A program made the translations under genes and the position numbers. The notes under the pieces are model-generated. The model was given only the letters and a program-made list of their open reading frames with translations. It searched no databases and had not been told where the DNA came from. A stretch of 64,000 nucleotides of DNA from positions 1-64,000 of the forward strand of contig NZ_JACHKZ010000014.1 of assembly GCF_014207855.1 (NCBI RefSeq), given 5' to 3'. Source of the DNA: Comamonas odontotermitis (GTDB lineage Bacteria > Pseudomonadota > Gammaproteobacteria > Burkholderiales > Burkholderiaceae_C). Below, piece after piece: positions 34,657 to 43,900 of the stretch (its first letter is position 1; each line of letters starts with the position of its first letter).

Positions 34657-36363
34657 ATGTTGCAAGTCAAAAAGGATTTGCTCGCAGCCCTGGCTGGCGA
34701 GCTGGATAAATTGTCGCCCGGCGCGGGTGAGCGCGCCGCGTTCGAGACGCCCAAGGTGGCCGCTCATGGCGACTATGCCGTGACCGCTGCCATGCAGCTG
34801 GCCAAGCCGCTCAAGGCCAACCCGCGCGCGCTGGGCGAGCAATTGAAGGCAGCGCTGGAGGCTACGGCGCCCTTCCAGCAATGGGTGGACGCGGTGGAAA
34901 TCGCTGGCCCCGGCTTCTTGAACCTGCGCCTCAAGCCCGCTGCCAAGCAGCAGATCGTGCGCGAAGTGCTCGCGCAGGGCGACCGCTTCGGCTACCAGGC
35001 AGACCGTGGCCAGAACGTACTCGTCGAGTTCGTCTCGGCCAACCCCACCGGGCCGCTGCACGTAGGCCATGGCCGCCAGGCCGCCATTGGTGATGCCATC
35101 AGCAACCTGTATTCCACCCAGGGCTGGAAGGTGCACCGCGAGTTCTATTACAACGACGCTGGTGTGCAGATCGACACGCTCACCAAGAGCACACAGCTGC
35201 GCGCCAAGGGCTTCAAGCCCGGCGACGAGTGCTGGCCGACCGATGCCGAGAACCCACTGGCCAAGAATTTCTACAACGGTGACTACATTGCCGACATCGC
35301 CCAGGCTTTCCTGAACAAGGAAACCGTCAAGGCCGACGACCGTGAATTCACCGCGAATGGCGATGTTGAGGATTACGACAACATCCGCAACTTCGCCGTG
35401 GCCTATCTGCGCAACGAGCAGGACAAGGACCTGCAGGCCTTCAACCTCAAGTTCGACGAGTACTACCTGGAGTCGAGCCTGTACACCAATGGCTATGTGG
35501 AAGACACCGTCAAACGCCTGATCGACAGTGGTTACACCTATGAGCAGGACGGGGCGCTGTGGCTCAAGTCCACCGAGTTCGGTGACGACAAGGACCGCGT
35601 CATGCGCAAGTCCGACGGCCACTACACCTATTTTCTGCCCGATGTGGCCTACCACATCCAGAAGTTCAAGCGTGGCTACGGCAAGGTGGTGAACATCCAG
35701 GGCACCGACCACCATGGCACCATCGCCCGCGTGCGCGCTGGCCTTCAGGCTGCCAACGTCGGCATTCCGCAGGGCTATCCCGATTACGTGCTGCATACCA
35801 TGGTGCGCGTGGTGCGCAATGGTGAAGAAGTCAAGATCAGCAAGCGCGCAGGCAGCTACGTCACCCTGCGCGACCTGATCGAGTGGACCAGCAAGGACGC
35901 CGTGCGATTCTTCCTGCTCTCGCGCAAGCCCGATACCGAATACACCTTCGATGTCGACCTGGCTGTGGCCCAGAACAACGACAACCCCGTGTACTACGTG
36001 CAGTACGCCCATGCGCGCATCTGCTCGGTGCTGCGCGCCTGGCAGGAATCTGGTGCGGTGGTTGCGGCATTGAAGGATGTGGATCTGTCGGCCCTGCAGG
36101 GCCCGCAGGCACAGGCGCTGATGCAGCTGCTCGCCAAGTACCCGGAGATGCTGATTGCCGCCGCTGACGGTAATGCGCCACACGATGTTACGTTCTACCT
36201 GCGTGATCTGGCTGCCAGCTACCACAGCTACTATGATGCTGAACGCATTCTGGTGGACGACGAGCCCGTGAAGCTGGCCCGCCTGGCGCTGGTGGCTGCC
36301 ACGGCGCAGGTGTTGCGCAATGGCCTCGCAGTGCTGGGCGTGGGTGCGCCAGAACGCATGTGA
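34657..36363 (+). CDS. argS: Arginyl-tRNA synthetase
   Basis: A 568-residue class I aminoacyl-tRNA synthetase. An N-terminal Arg-S additional domain (about 1-95) precedes the HIGH motif in [14 protein letters not shown] (127-140). The KMSKS-equivalent loop is [13 protein letters not shown], and the C-terminal anticodon-binding domain includes [13 protein letters not shown]. Length is within the normal range for betaproteobacterial ArgS. It is followed by the SPOR gene and dsbA on the same strand. Confidence 0.97.
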   Translation: MLQVKKDLLAALAGELDKLSPGAGERAAFETPKVAAHGDYAVTAAMQLAKPLKANPRALGEQLKAALEATAPFQQWVDAVEIAGPGFLNLRLKPAAKQQIVREVLAQGDRFGYQADRGQNVLVEFVSANPTGPLHVGHGRQAAIGDAISNLYSTQGWKVHREFYYNDAGVQIDTLTKSTQLRAKGFKPGDECWPTDAENPLAKNFYNGDYIADIAQAFLNKETVKADDREFTANGDVEDYDNIRNFAVAYLRNEQDKDLQAFNLKFDEYYLESSLYTNGYVEDTVKRLIDSGYTYEQDGALWLKSTEFGDDKDRVMRKSDGHYTYFLPDVAYHIQKFKRGYGKVVNIQGTDHHGTIARVRAGLQAANVGIPQGYPDYVLHTMVRVVRNGEEVKISKRAGSYVTLRDLIEWTSKDAVRFFLLSRKPDTEYTFDVDLAVAQNNDNPVYYVQYAHARICSVLRAWQESGAVVAALKDVDLSALQGPQAQALMQLLAKYPEMLIAAADGNAPHDVTFYLRDLAASYHSYYDAERILVDDEPVKLARLALVAATAQVLRNGLAVLGVGAPERM

Positions 36364-36389
36364 TTTTGCGAACAAAGGTAAAAACTGCA

Positions 36390-37124
36390 ATGCGACGACA
36401 TCAACGTGGTGGAACGATTCTGGGCCTGATTCTGGGGCTGCTGATTGGCGTAGGCGCGGCCCTGGCCGTGGCCGTCTATGTGACCAACGTACCGGTGCCG
36501 TTTGTCAACAAAGGCAATGTGCGTGGCGAAGCCAAGGACAAGGCCGAAGCCGAGCGCAACCAGAACTGGGACCCCAACTCGCCGCTGTATGGCAAGAACC
36601 CGGCCAGAAACCCAGCGCCCACAGCCCCTGCCGCGCAGGGCGTGGTTGTGCCGGAGCCTCCCAAGACGGTGACGGAAAACACCAAGCCGCCTGCCGACAC
36701 CAAGCCGCCCAAGCCCGAAGTGGTGCTGCCCGACAGCAAGACGACCACTGCCGATGGCAAACCTGCCGACAAGCCTGTGGACAAGCCCGCAGACAAGACC
36801 CAGGTGGCCAAGCTCGATCCCAAGGCCGGACAGACCGTCGATCCGCTGGGTGATCTGGCCAAGTCGCGCGGGGCGGATGGCTCGGATGGCTTCCAGTACT
36901 TTGTGCAGGCAGGGGCTTTCCGCACCCAGTCCGATGGCGACGCCCAGCGCGCCAAGCTGGCCATGATGGGCTGGGAAGCCCGCGTGACCGAGCGCGAAGT
37001 CAACGGTCGCACGGTCTACCGTGTGCGCGTGGGCCCCTTCAACAAGCGCGACGATGCGGATGGCCTCAAAGGTAAACTGGATGGCGCGGGTGTCGACGCA
37101 CAAATTGTGCGCGTGCAGCGTTGA
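36390..37124 (+). CDS. SPOR-domain inner-membrane protein (FtsN-like)
   Basis: The 244-residue protein has a short basic cytoplasmic start (MRRHQRGG), one membrane helix (about 9-31, ILGLILGLLIGVGAALAVAV), a long Pro/Lys/Asp-rich periplasmic linker (about 60-160) and a C-terminal SPOR domain (about 168-244) with YFVQAGAFRTQSDGDAQRAK and YRVRVGPFNKRDDADGLKGKL. SPOR domains bind denuded septal peptidoglycan, so a role in cell division is likely. I use the ATG at 36390; a GTG overlapping the argS stop is also in frame. Confidence 0.9.
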   Translation: MRRHQRGGTILGLILGLLIGVGAALAVAVYVTNVPVPFVNKGNVRGEAKDKAEAERNQNWDPNSPLYGKNPARNPAPTAPAAQGVVVPEPPKTVTENTKPPADTKPPKPEVVLPDSKTTTADGKPADKPVDKPADKTQVAKLDPKAGQTVDPLGDLAKSRGADGSDGFQYFVQAGAFRTQSDGDAQRAKLAMMGWEARVTEREVNGRTVYRVRVGPFNKRDDADGLKGKLDGAGVDAQIVRVQR

Positions 37125-37181
37125 ACTTTTTCAAACCACAGTGACTCCTACCTCGCAACCTGCTACTGGAGATAACAAAAC

Positions 37182-37826
37182 ATGAAACGTCGTGCGTTTT
37201 CCGCTACCGCTGCTTCGGCAGTGGCCGCCTCTGCCATCAGCCTGCCTTTTGCCACCGGCGCACAAGCCCAGGCCAAGTTCAAGGAAGGCAAGGACTACCT
37301 CAAGCTGGCCAAGCCTGTGAACCCCGATGCGCCAGCCGGCAAGGTCGATGTGATCGAGTTCTTCTGGTACAGCTGCCCGCATTGCAACGCATTTGAGCCC
37401 CAGTTCGAAGCCTGGGCCAAGACGGCGCCCAAGAACCTGCAGGTGCGTCGCGTGCCCGTGGCATTCAACAACACCTTCATTCCTCAGCAAAAAATTTATT
37501 ACACGCTGGAAACCATGGGCCTGATCCCTGACGTGCATGTCAAGGTTTTCCGCGCCATCCACGTGGAGCGCCAGCGCCTGAACAAGGACGACGAAATCTT
37601 CGCCTGGATGGAGAAGAACGGCGTCGACATCAAGAAGTTCAAGGACATCTACAACTCGTTCTCGGTCACCAACCAGGTGCGCAAGGCAACGCAGTTGCAG
37701 GAATCCTACGGCGTGGAAGGCGTGCCAGCCATGGGCGTGGCCGGCAAGTACTACACCGACGGAACGCGCGCAGGCTCGATGACCAATGTGCTGCAGGTAG
37801 TGGAGTTCCTGGCAGCCCAGGGCTGA
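37182..37826 (+). CDS. dsbA: Thiol:disulfide interchange protein DsbA
   Basis: A 214-residue periplasmic protein with a signal peptide (about 1-30, ending TGAQAQA) and a thioredoxin fold with an inserted helical domain. The active site is Cys65-Pro-His-Cys68 in FFWYSCPHCNAF, and the cis-proline loop is EGVPAMGVAGKYYTDG. It introduces disulfide bonds into exported proteins. GGAGA lies ahead of the ATG, and a terminator follows the gene. Confidence 0.95.
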   Translation: MKRRAFSATAASAVAASAISLPFATGAQAQAKFKEGKDYLKLAKPVNPDAPAGKVDVIEFFWYSCPHCNAFEPQFEAWAKTAPKNLQVRRVPVAFNNTFIPQQKIYYTLETMGLIPDVHVKVFRAIHVERQRLNKDDEIFAWMEKNGVDIKKFKDIYNSFSVTNQVRKATQLQESYGVEGVPAMGVAGKYYTDGTRAGSMTNVLQVVEFLAAQG

Positions 37827-37860
37827 TCCGATACCCCGTCCCTGCTGCTCTGACTCTCAG

Positions 37861-37888
37861 GCCCGCTGCGCTGCATGCGGGCTTTTTC
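37861..37888 (+). terminator. Terminator after dsbA
   Basis: GCCCGC (37861-37866) pairs with GCGGGC (37877-37882), with a small inner GC stem, followed by TTTTTCTT. The 240 bases from here to lptA contain no gene that I can support, in particular no lptC. Confidence 0.8.
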
Positions 37889-38131
37889 TTGGCCACATCA
37901 GGCCAGGCCTGCAAGACTTGCGCTACCGCCCACAAGCACGAAGGCTGGCCCCAGCTGCGGCGGAAAATCATGGCTTGCCAGGCACTTTTTTGATGAAATT
38001 TCGACGGTTGCCGGCACCGCGGAGCGGGGGCGGTGCTCCGTCAGCCGAGGAATGTGGGCAGGCCATTTCCATGGTGCTGGCGGTTGGGCCGCCAGCATGG
38101 CTACAATGGGGAAGAGCAAGATTCATGCCTT

Positions 38132-38800
38132 ATGAGACCTAGTATTTTTTCCACCCTGTTGATGGCGGCTGTTCTGGCGCTGCCATTGCTGTCGCACGCC
38201 GAGCGCGCCGACCGCACCAAGCCCATGAACATCGAGGCGGACAATGGTACGCACGATGAGCTCAAGCAGACCAGCGTCTTCACCGGAAATGTGGTGGTGA
38301 CCAAGGGCACCATCATCATCCGTGGCGCCCAGCTGACCGTCAGTCAGGACCGCGATGGTTACCAGCATGGTGTGGTGACGGCGGCGCCCGGCAAGCTGGC
38401 GTTCTTCCGCCAGAAGCGCGACACCGCGCCCGGCGCGCCTTCCGAGTTTGTTGAAGGCGAAGGCGAAGTCATCACCTACAACGGCCGCGACGATACCGTG
38501 CACTTTGAGCGCCGGGGCGAGCTTCGCCGCTACCGTGAAACCACTTTGACCGACCAGGTCAGCGGCTCGGTCATCGTCTACAACAACCTGACCGACACCT
38601 TTACCGTGAATGGCCAGAAGGGCGAGCAGACGGCAGAAACCAAGCCCGGCGCTCCCAAGAATGGCCGCGTGCGCGTGATCCTGACGCCCAAGGCCGATGA
38701 AAAGGCTGATGCGAAGACCGAAGCGAGCAAGCCCAAGCCTGCTCCCGACGACAAGGAAAAGCTGCGCCCGAGCACCCAACTCAATGACGGAGCCAAGTGA
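38132..38800 (+). CDS. lptA: Lipopolysaccharide transport periplasmic protein LptA
   Basis: A 222-residue periplasmic protein with a signal peptide (about 1-23, ending LLSHAERA). The beta-jellyroll OstA domain begins DRTKPMNIEADNGTHDELKQ and includes FTGNVVVTKGTIIIRGAQL. LptA bridges the inner- and outer-membrane LPS transport complexes. A charged Lys/Asp/Pro-rich tail of about 35 residues follows the fold. The ATG giving MRPSIFSTLL is used. It overlaps lptB by four bases. The usual upstream partner lptC is absent from this window. Confidence 0.93.
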   Translation: MRPSIFSTLLMAAVLALPLLSHAERADRTKPMNIEADNGTHDELKQTSVFTGNVVVTKGTIIIRGAQLTVSQDRDGYQHGVVTAAPGKLAFFRQKRDTAPGAPSEFVEGEGEVITYNGRDDTVHFERRGELRRYRETTLTDQVSGSVIVYNNLTDTFTVNGQKGEQTAETKPGAPKNGRVRVILTPKADEKADAKTEASKPKPAPDDKEKLRPSTQLNDGAK

Positions 38801-39600
38801 TCGTGACTGAAACTTCGTCGGGAATCTCGGTCAACGCCAAGGCGGCGGCCAGCGACCATCGCAGCCAGCTCGAAGTGCTGCACCTCGAAAAATCCTACGG
38901 CAGCCGCAAGGTCGTCAAGGATGTGTCGCTGTCGGTGCGCAAGGGCGAGGTCGTCGGTCTGCTCGGCCCCAATGGCGCGGGCAAAACAACCTCTTTCTAC
39001 ATGATCGTCGGTCTGGTGCGCAGCGATGGCGGCGATATCCGCATTGACGGTCACTCGGTGGCCAACATGCCGATCCACCAGCGCTCGCAGCTGGGCCTGT
39101 CGTATCTGCCGCAGGAAGCGTCGATCTTCCGCAAGCTGAGCGTGCAGGACAACGTGCGCGCCGTGTTGGAGCTGCAAAAGGGCCCCAATGGCAAGCCCTT
39201 GCCGCGCGACGAGGTGGAGCGCCAGCTGACCGCGCTTTTGCAGGAGCTGCGCGTGGAGCACCTGCGCGAATCGCCCGCCATTGCGCTGTCCGGCGGCGAG
39301 CGCCGCCGTGTCGAAATTGCACGGGCGCTTGCCACGCAGCCCCGTTTCATTCTGCTGGACGAGCCGTTTGCGGGCATTGACCCGATTGCAGTGATCGAGA
39401 TCCAGCGTATCGTTGCGTTTTTGAGAGACCGTGGCATTGGCGTGCTGATTACCGACCACAACGTGCGCGAAACCCTGGGCATTTGCGACCACGCCTGCAT
39501 CATCAGTGATGGCAAGGTGCTGGCAGCAGGGACGCCGCAAGAGATTGTGGAAAACGCCGATGTGAGGAGGGTGTACCTGGGTGAGCATTTCCGCATGTGA
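38797..39600 (+). CDS. lptB: LPS export ABC transporter ATP-binding protein LptB
   Basis: A 267-residue ABC ATPase with Walker A GPNGAGKTT, Q-loop YLPQEASIFRKLS (diagnostic of LptB), signature LSGGERRRVEIARA, Walker B FILLDEPFAGIDP and the switch His in TDHNVRET. It energises extraction of LPS from the inner membrane with LptFG. The start is a GTG overlapping the lptA stop; another GTG two codons on is also possible. An N-terminal extension of about 20 residues precedes the conserved core. Confidence 0.95.
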   Translation: MIVTETSSGISVNAKAAASDHRSQLEVLHLEKSYGSRKVVKDVSLSVRKGEVVGLLGPNGAGKTTSFYMIVGLVRSDGGDIRIDGHSVANMPIHQRSQLGLSYLPQEASIFRKLSVQDNVRAVLELQKGPNGKPLPRDEVERQLTALLQELRVEHLRESPAIALSGGERRRVEIARALATQPRFILLDEPFAGIDPIAVIEIQRIVAFLRDRGIGVLITDHNVRETLGICDHACIISDGKVLAAGTPQEIVENADVRRVYLGEHFRM

Positions 39601-39702
39601 TGCACGGAGAGCCAGCAGGCTGCGCGTTGTTGGCGCGGCGGTTGGCTGGCCACGCAACCATTTCGTAGCAAGCGCATACATTGCCGTGCCAAGGGGCTGG
39701 CT

Positions 39703-41337
39703 ATGATGCCCTCGCTGTCACTGCGCGTCTCGCAGAACCTCACGCTCACGCCGCAGCTACAGCAGTCCATCCGACTGCTGCAACTGTCCACCCAGGAGCT
39801 GTCGCAGGAAGTGGAGCAGATGCTCGACGAAAACCCGTTCCTGGAGCGGGATGCGGACGAGGCTGCTGCGGAGCCGGACGCTGCAGCGGCACCTGCCGAT
39901 GTGCCGGGCGCCAGCGCGGACGCAGGCGATGATCGCGCAGAAAATGCTCCTGAAAAAGTAGCTTCTTCTGCAGATTCAGCAAGCACTGAATCTGATTTTG
40001 AACCAGATTACGCTGGCGGCGAAACCCTGGACTTTGCCGCAGGCAAGGAAACCGGTGCCGACGCCGAAGCGGCTGCGGGCGACTCTGCATCCGACTGGGA
40101 AGAATGGGGCGGCGATGTGCCAGCCCGTGCCAGCGCGGCAGATGACGAAGAAGAAACTCCCGCATCGGACCGCAGCTCGGTCCACATCAGCCTGCAGGAT
40201 GTGCTGCACCGCCAGGCGCTGTCGCTGCGGCTGTGCCCGGAAGACCGCGCTGCGCTGTACTTCCTGATCGAATCGCTGAACGACGACGGCTACCTCGAAG
40301 AGACCCTGGCCGAGCTGGCCCAGAGCTTTGGGGACGCCAGTGATCCAGACGCTTATGACGCGCTGCTGCACCACCTGACCGTGGCGCTGCGCCTGCTGCA
40401 AAGCCTGGAGCCGGTGGGCGTGGGCGCCCGCACACTGGCAGAATGCCTGGCCCTGCAGATCAAGGCCCGCCAGCGTCTGCTGGACGACGAAGGCTCCGCC
40501 GACCCCGAGGCCGATGCGCTGGCCCTGGAGACTGCGCTGCTCGTGTGCCAGGAATCGCTCGACCTGCTGGCGCGCCGCGATGTGCGCAAGCTCACGCAGC
40601 TGACGGGCTGCAGCGAGGCCGCCGTGCGCAGCGCGCTGGCGGTGATTGCAAAGCTGGAGCCACGGCCGGGCCGCCCCTATGCGGACGTTGACCGCAACGC
40701 CATCATTCCCGACATCATCGTGCGCCCCAGCAACGAGCGCGGCCTGCCCGTGCCGGGCTTCAGCGTGCAGCTCAATGCCGAGGTGATGCCGCGCCTGCGT
40801 GTGCAGGAGGTGTATGCCAACGCCCTGCGCAGCCACAAGGGCAGCGAAGGCCATGGGGCGCTGCAGCAACGCCTGCAGGAGGCCCGCTGGTTCATCAAGA
40901 ACATCCAGCAGCGTTTCGACACCATCCTGCGGGTGTCGCAGGCGATTGTGGAGCGCCAGCGCAACTTCTTCGTGCATGGCGAGCTGGCCATGCGCCCCAT
41001 GGTGCTGCGCGAGATTGCCGACGAGCTGGGCCTGCACGAATCCACCATCAGCCGGGTGACCACGGCCAAGTACATGGCCACGCCACAGGGTACGGTTGAG
41101 CTCAAGTACTTTTTTGGCTCGGGCCTGGGCACCGAAACCGGGGGCAGCGCCTCCAGCACGGCGGTGAAGGCGCTGATCAAGCAGTTGCTGGACGATGAAA
41201 ACCCGAAAAAGCCGCTGTCCGATGCCAAGATTGCCGATCTGCTGCAGGAGCAGGGCATCGAGTGCGCGCGCCGCACTGTCGCCAAATACCGCGAGGCCTT
41301 GCGCATTCCGGCGGCCAGCCTGCGCAAGACCTTATAA
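39703..41337 (+). CDS. rpoN: RNA polymerase sigma-54 factor
   Basis: A 544-residue sigma-54. Region I is Gln/Leu-rich (SLSLRVSQNLTLTPQLQQSI, residues 4-23). An unusually long acidic region II spans about 50-155. The core-binding and helix-turn-helix domains follow, and near the C-terminus is the RpoN box ARRTVAKYREAL. It follows lptB by about 100 bases, the conserved lptAB-rpoN order of proteobacteria. Two adjacent ATG codons are possible starts. Confidence 0.96.
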   Translation: MMPSLSLRVSQNLTLTPQLQQSIRLLQLSTQELSQEVEQMLDENPFLERDADEAAAEPDAAAAPADVPGASADAGDDRAENAPEKVASSADSASTESDFEPDYAGGETLDFAAGKETGADAEAAAGDSASDWEEWGGDVPARASAADDEEETPASDRSSVHISLQDVLHRQALSLRLCPEDRAALYFLIESLNDDGYLEETLAELAQSFGDASDPDAYDALLHHLTVALRLLQSLEPVGVGARTLAECLALQIKARQRLLDDEGSADPEADALALETALLVCQESLDLLARRDVRKLTQLTGCSEAAVRSALAVIAKLEPRPGRPYADVDRNAIIPDIIVRPSNERGLPVPGFSVQLNAEVMPRLRVQEVYANALRSHKGSEGHGALQQRLQEARWFIKNIQQRFDTILRVSQAIVERQRNFFVHGELAMRPMVLREIADELGLHESTISRVTTAKYMATPQGTVELKYFFGSGLGTETGGSASSTAVKALIKQLLDDENPKKPLSDAKIADLLQEQGIECARRTVAKYREALRIPAASLRKTL

Positions 41338-41397
41338 ATTGCTATTGTTTATATAGCGAATTGCGTTTGATGGATGGCCGCTACTGGCCAGTCTGTC

Positions 41398-41877
41398 TTA
41401 TTTTTTACCAGATGCTGCCCTGCGCTTGGCAAACAGCGCGTCGTAGCTGGATTCGCGGAACCCCGCCAGCCGCTGGCCGTCTGCCAGCAGCACCGGAACG
41501 CCCCTGCCACCAATCTCCGCAAAAGCGGCCTTGCCGTCGGGCGTGTCGATATCGATTTCGCGGTAAGCGATCTGGTTCTTGGCCAGATAGGCGCGTGCGA
41601 GCCTGCAGTAGCCGCACCATTGCGCCATGTACAGCACGGCCTGGCCATGCTGCACCGCCACCTTTTTCGGGGCCGCTTTGCCTGCGGGCTCTGGTGGCAT
41701 GCCCGGCACGATGCTGATCGGCAACTGCTCCTGCTGCAGGGCCTGGGCGTTGCCTTCGGCAGGTGGCCGGTCGCTGTAGACGACCTTGCCGTCGGCTCCC
41801 ACTGATTTGTACAGTGTCTGCGCACCTGCGAACGGGTAGATTGCAATCAACAACAACGTAAGACAAAAGGAACGCAT
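41398..41877 (-). CDS. DUF4124-glutaredoxin fusion, exported
   Basis: A 159-residue protein with a signal peptide (about 1-19, ending FAGAQ). A DUF4124 segment follows (TLYKSVGADGKVVYSDRPPA) and then a glutaredoxin-like domain with the redox pair in QWCGYCRLARAYL and the cis-Pro region GGRGVPVLLADGQRL. It probably acts as a periplasmic thiol oxidoreductase. DUF4124 is common in betaproteobacteria but unexplained. It is followed by a short hairpin repeat remnant near the rpoN end. Confidence 0.87.
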   Translation of the reverse strand: MRSFCLTLLLIAIYPFAGAQTLYKSVGADGKVVYSDRPPAEGNAQALQQEQLPISIVPGMPPEPAGKAAPKKVAVQHGQAVLYMAQWCGYCRLARAYLAKNQIAYREIDIDTPDGKAAFAEIGGRGVPVLLADGQRLAGFRESSYDALFAKRRAASGKK

Positions 41878-41922
41878 GGAGTCTCCAGGGAGGCACTGGG
41901 GGCCAAGCCAATCATATAAAAG

Positions 41923-41959
41923 AAAAAGCCGCTGGGCGTTTCCGCATCAGTGGCTTTTT
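41923..41959 (-). terminator. Terminator of the lpxO-like gene
   Basis: AAAAAGCCGCTG and CAGTGGCTTTTT form a stem with one G-T wobble around a 13-base loop. On the minus strand it ends in TTTTTCTTTT, 23 bases past the stop of the dioxygenase gene. Confidence 0.8.
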
Positions 41960-41981
41960 GCAGTGATCAAGATTGGGCCAA

Positions 41982-42905
41982 TCAGGCGGGCCACAGCCAC
42001 CATACAAACAGCGCTGCCACGGCCAGCATCAGGCCGAACTTGGTGAGCTTGTAGGCGGTCTTGTTCCAGGCCTTGTAGCGGCGGCGCCACTGGCCCATGT
42101 AGAACGAGATTTTGAAGATGCGGCTGATGAAACCGCGTGGATCGCCCTCATTGTTGGGCGAGCTCGCGGCAGCGACCACATTCTTGCCCAGCCAGTGGTT
42201 CAGCCACTGGGCAAAGCCGTTGGTCATGGGGCGCTCCACATCGCAGAAGAGCACGATGCGGTTGCCTTCGCTGCGGTTTTCGGCCCAGTGCATATAGGTT
42301 TCGTCAAAGATCACGCCTTCGCCTTCGCGCCAGCTGTAGGGCTGGCCATCGACTTCGATCATGCAGCGGTCGTCGTTGGGGGCCAGCACGGCCAGGTGGT
42401 AGCGCAGCGAGCCCGCATACGGATCGCGGTGCAGGTTGAGCTTGGCGCCGGGCGGCAGCTCGGCAAACATGGCGGCCTTCACATTGGGAATGGCCTTGAC
42501 CAGCGCCGTGGTCTTGGGGCACAGCTCCATGGCCGAGGGGTGGGCGTCGCCATACCACTTGAGGTAGAAGCGCTTCCAGCCGGTCTTGAAGAAGGAGTTG
42601 AAGCCCGCGTCGTCGTTGTTGGCCGCTGCCTTGATCTGCATGTTTTTCTGCAGGTTAACGGCTTCTTCGCGGATTTCGCGCCAGTTGGCCTGCAGCGGCG
42701 CCAGCTCGGGGAAGGTGCTGGTGGGCAGGTAGGGCGTGCGTGGCACCTTGCTAAACATCAACATGAAGACGTTGAATGGCGCCGTAAAAGTGGAGTGGTC
42801 AAACAGCTGGCGCAGCACCTTGTGCCGCACCTTGCCGCGCAGGTGCATGTACAGGCCGCAGCCAAAGAAGAGCAGCACCAGGGCCAGAACAATGATTTTT
42901 GCCAT
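41982..42905 (-). CDS. Aspartyl/asparaginyl beta-hydroxylase-family dioxygenase, LpxO-like
   Basis: A 307-residue protein with an N-terminal membrane helix (IIVLALVLLFFGCGLYMHL) and a C-terminal one (LMLAVAALFVWWL). Between them lies an Fe(II)/2-oxoglutarate dioxygenase domain with metal-binding HRDPYAGSLRYH and the second His in ETYMHWAENRSEGNRIV. Membrane-anchored members such as LpxO hydroxylate the secondary acyl chain of lipid A. That role fits here, though other substrates are possible. The ATG giving MAKIIVLALV is used. Confidence 0.87.
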   Translation of the reverse strand: MAKIIVLALVLLFFGCGLYMHLRGKVRHKVLRQLFDHSTFTAPFNVFMLMFSKVPRTPYLPTSTFPELAPLQANWREIREEAVNLQKNMQIKAAANNDDAGFNSFFKTGWKRFYLKWYGDAHPSAMELCPKTTALVKAIPNVKAAMFAELPPGAKLNLHRDPYAGSLRYHLAVLAPNDDRCMIEVDGQPYSWREGEGVIFDETYMHWAENRSEGNRIVLFCDVERPMTNGFAQWLNHWLGKNVVAAASSPNNEGDPRGFISRIFKISFYMGQWRRRYKAWNKTAYKLTKFGLMLAVAALFVWWLWPA

Positions 42906-42970
42906 AGCCGCCGATTTTACCGAGGGCATTGCGGCCTGTGCTGCGCAAGCGCAAAGCACGGGCGTTTCGT

Positions 42971-43025
42971 AATATCAAAAACCATAGCTGGTACCGCTTT
43001 GTGGATAAGCACTACCAACCCAAAA
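42971..43025. repeat. Comamonadaceae-type intergenic hairpin repeat (degenerate)
   Basis: AATATCAAAAACCATAGCTG is followed by TACCGCTTTGTGGATAAGCA and a weak right arm. It matches the left half of the copy at 16058. It lies in the 157-base gap between the dioxygenase gene and the TPR gene. Confidence 0.55.
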
Positions 43026-43062
43026 GGCAGGGTAAAAGACAGGCCAGAGTGGCTGGTGGACT

Positions 43063-43815
43063 TTACTTGCCCTGCTTGGCAACCGCCGCTTTGAGGCGAT
43101 GCAGCATTTCCTTGTTCAGCAGGCGCTGCTGGCCGCTCCAGTGCGTCATGGCCTTGTCGGCGTCGGCCTTGAGGCGGTTGGCCGTGGCCCAGTCGCCCTG
43201 CTCTGCGGCCCAGATCGCGTATTCGGCGATCACATCGAAGCCGCCCGATTGCTCGCGCACGAAATCGAAGCTCTTGCGCGCCATCTCCTGGTCGCCCAGC
43301 ATCGCGTAGGACTTGGCAATCAGCAGGCCCACGGGCTCTGCGCGGTAGTGCACATCGGTCTGCGCAATGGTCTTGAGGTATTGCAGCGCCGTGCGGGGCT
43401 CCCCCGCATGGTAGGCGGCTTGCGCCGCGCCCCAGCGGATGTCCTGGTCGGCCGCGAACGGGCCTTTCATCGCCGCTTCAAAGTGGCGCAGCGATTGCTG
43501 CGCATTGCCAACAGCCAGCTGTGCCTGGGCCAGGCGTATTTCATGCTGCGCCGTGGGGCTGTAGTCGTAGGCGGCCTGGGCTTCGCGCACTTCGCGCGTC
43601 GGATCCAGCGCCTTGACAGCGCTGCTGGCCAGCTGGCGGGCATGGCGCTGCAGGCGCGAGCTGGGCAGGAAGATGGCGAAGAAATACACCACGCTGCCCA
43701 GAAACGGAAACGCCAGCAGGATGAACAGCCAGTAGTTGTTTTGCCCGGTGCGCACGGCATGAATGGCAAAGAAAATGGCAATGATGATGTGTGCGCCCGC
43801 GCCCAGATACGGCAT
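43063..43815 (-). CDS. Two-helix membrane protein with TPR-like region
   Basis: A 250-residue protein with two N-terminal hydrophobic segments (about 4-20 and 28-50, WLFILLAFPFLGSVVYFFAI). A soluble helical region of about 190 residues follows with TPR-like repeats (QHEIRLAQAQLAVGNAQQSL, WGAAQAAYHAGEPRTALQYL, KSYAMLGDQEMARKSFDFV). It would be anchored in the inner membrane with the repeats facing either side. AGGA lies ahead of the ATG chosen; an in-frame TTG is two codons earlier. It resembles widely distributed unannotated 'tetratricopeptide repeat' proteins of Burkholderiales. Confidence 0.82.
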   Translation of the reverse strand: MPYLGAGAHIIIAIFFAIHAVRTGQNNYWLFILLAFPFLGSVVYFFAIFLPSSRLQRHARQLASSAVKALDPTREVREAQAAYDYSPTAQHEIRLAQAQLAVGNAQQSLRHFEAAMKGPFAADQDIRWGAAQAAYHAGEPRTALQYLKTIAQTDVHYRAEPVGLLIAKSYAMLGDQEMARKSFDFVREQSGGFDVIAEYAIWAAEQGDWATANRLKADADKAMTHWSGQQRLLNKEMLHRLKAAVAKQGK

Positions 43816-43900
43816 ATGCAATCCTTGTTGTGGATAGTGTGGCTGTATTGTAGAAGGGCGCTCTCAGCTGCCACCCGGCTGTCGTGCAAGGACAACAGCG

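Noticed and set aside
34651-36390. 579-residue open frame antisense to argS
   Set aside because: It lies entirely opposite a highly conserved synthetase and arises from GC-rich third positions. The translation has no recognisable motif and no ribosome binding site.
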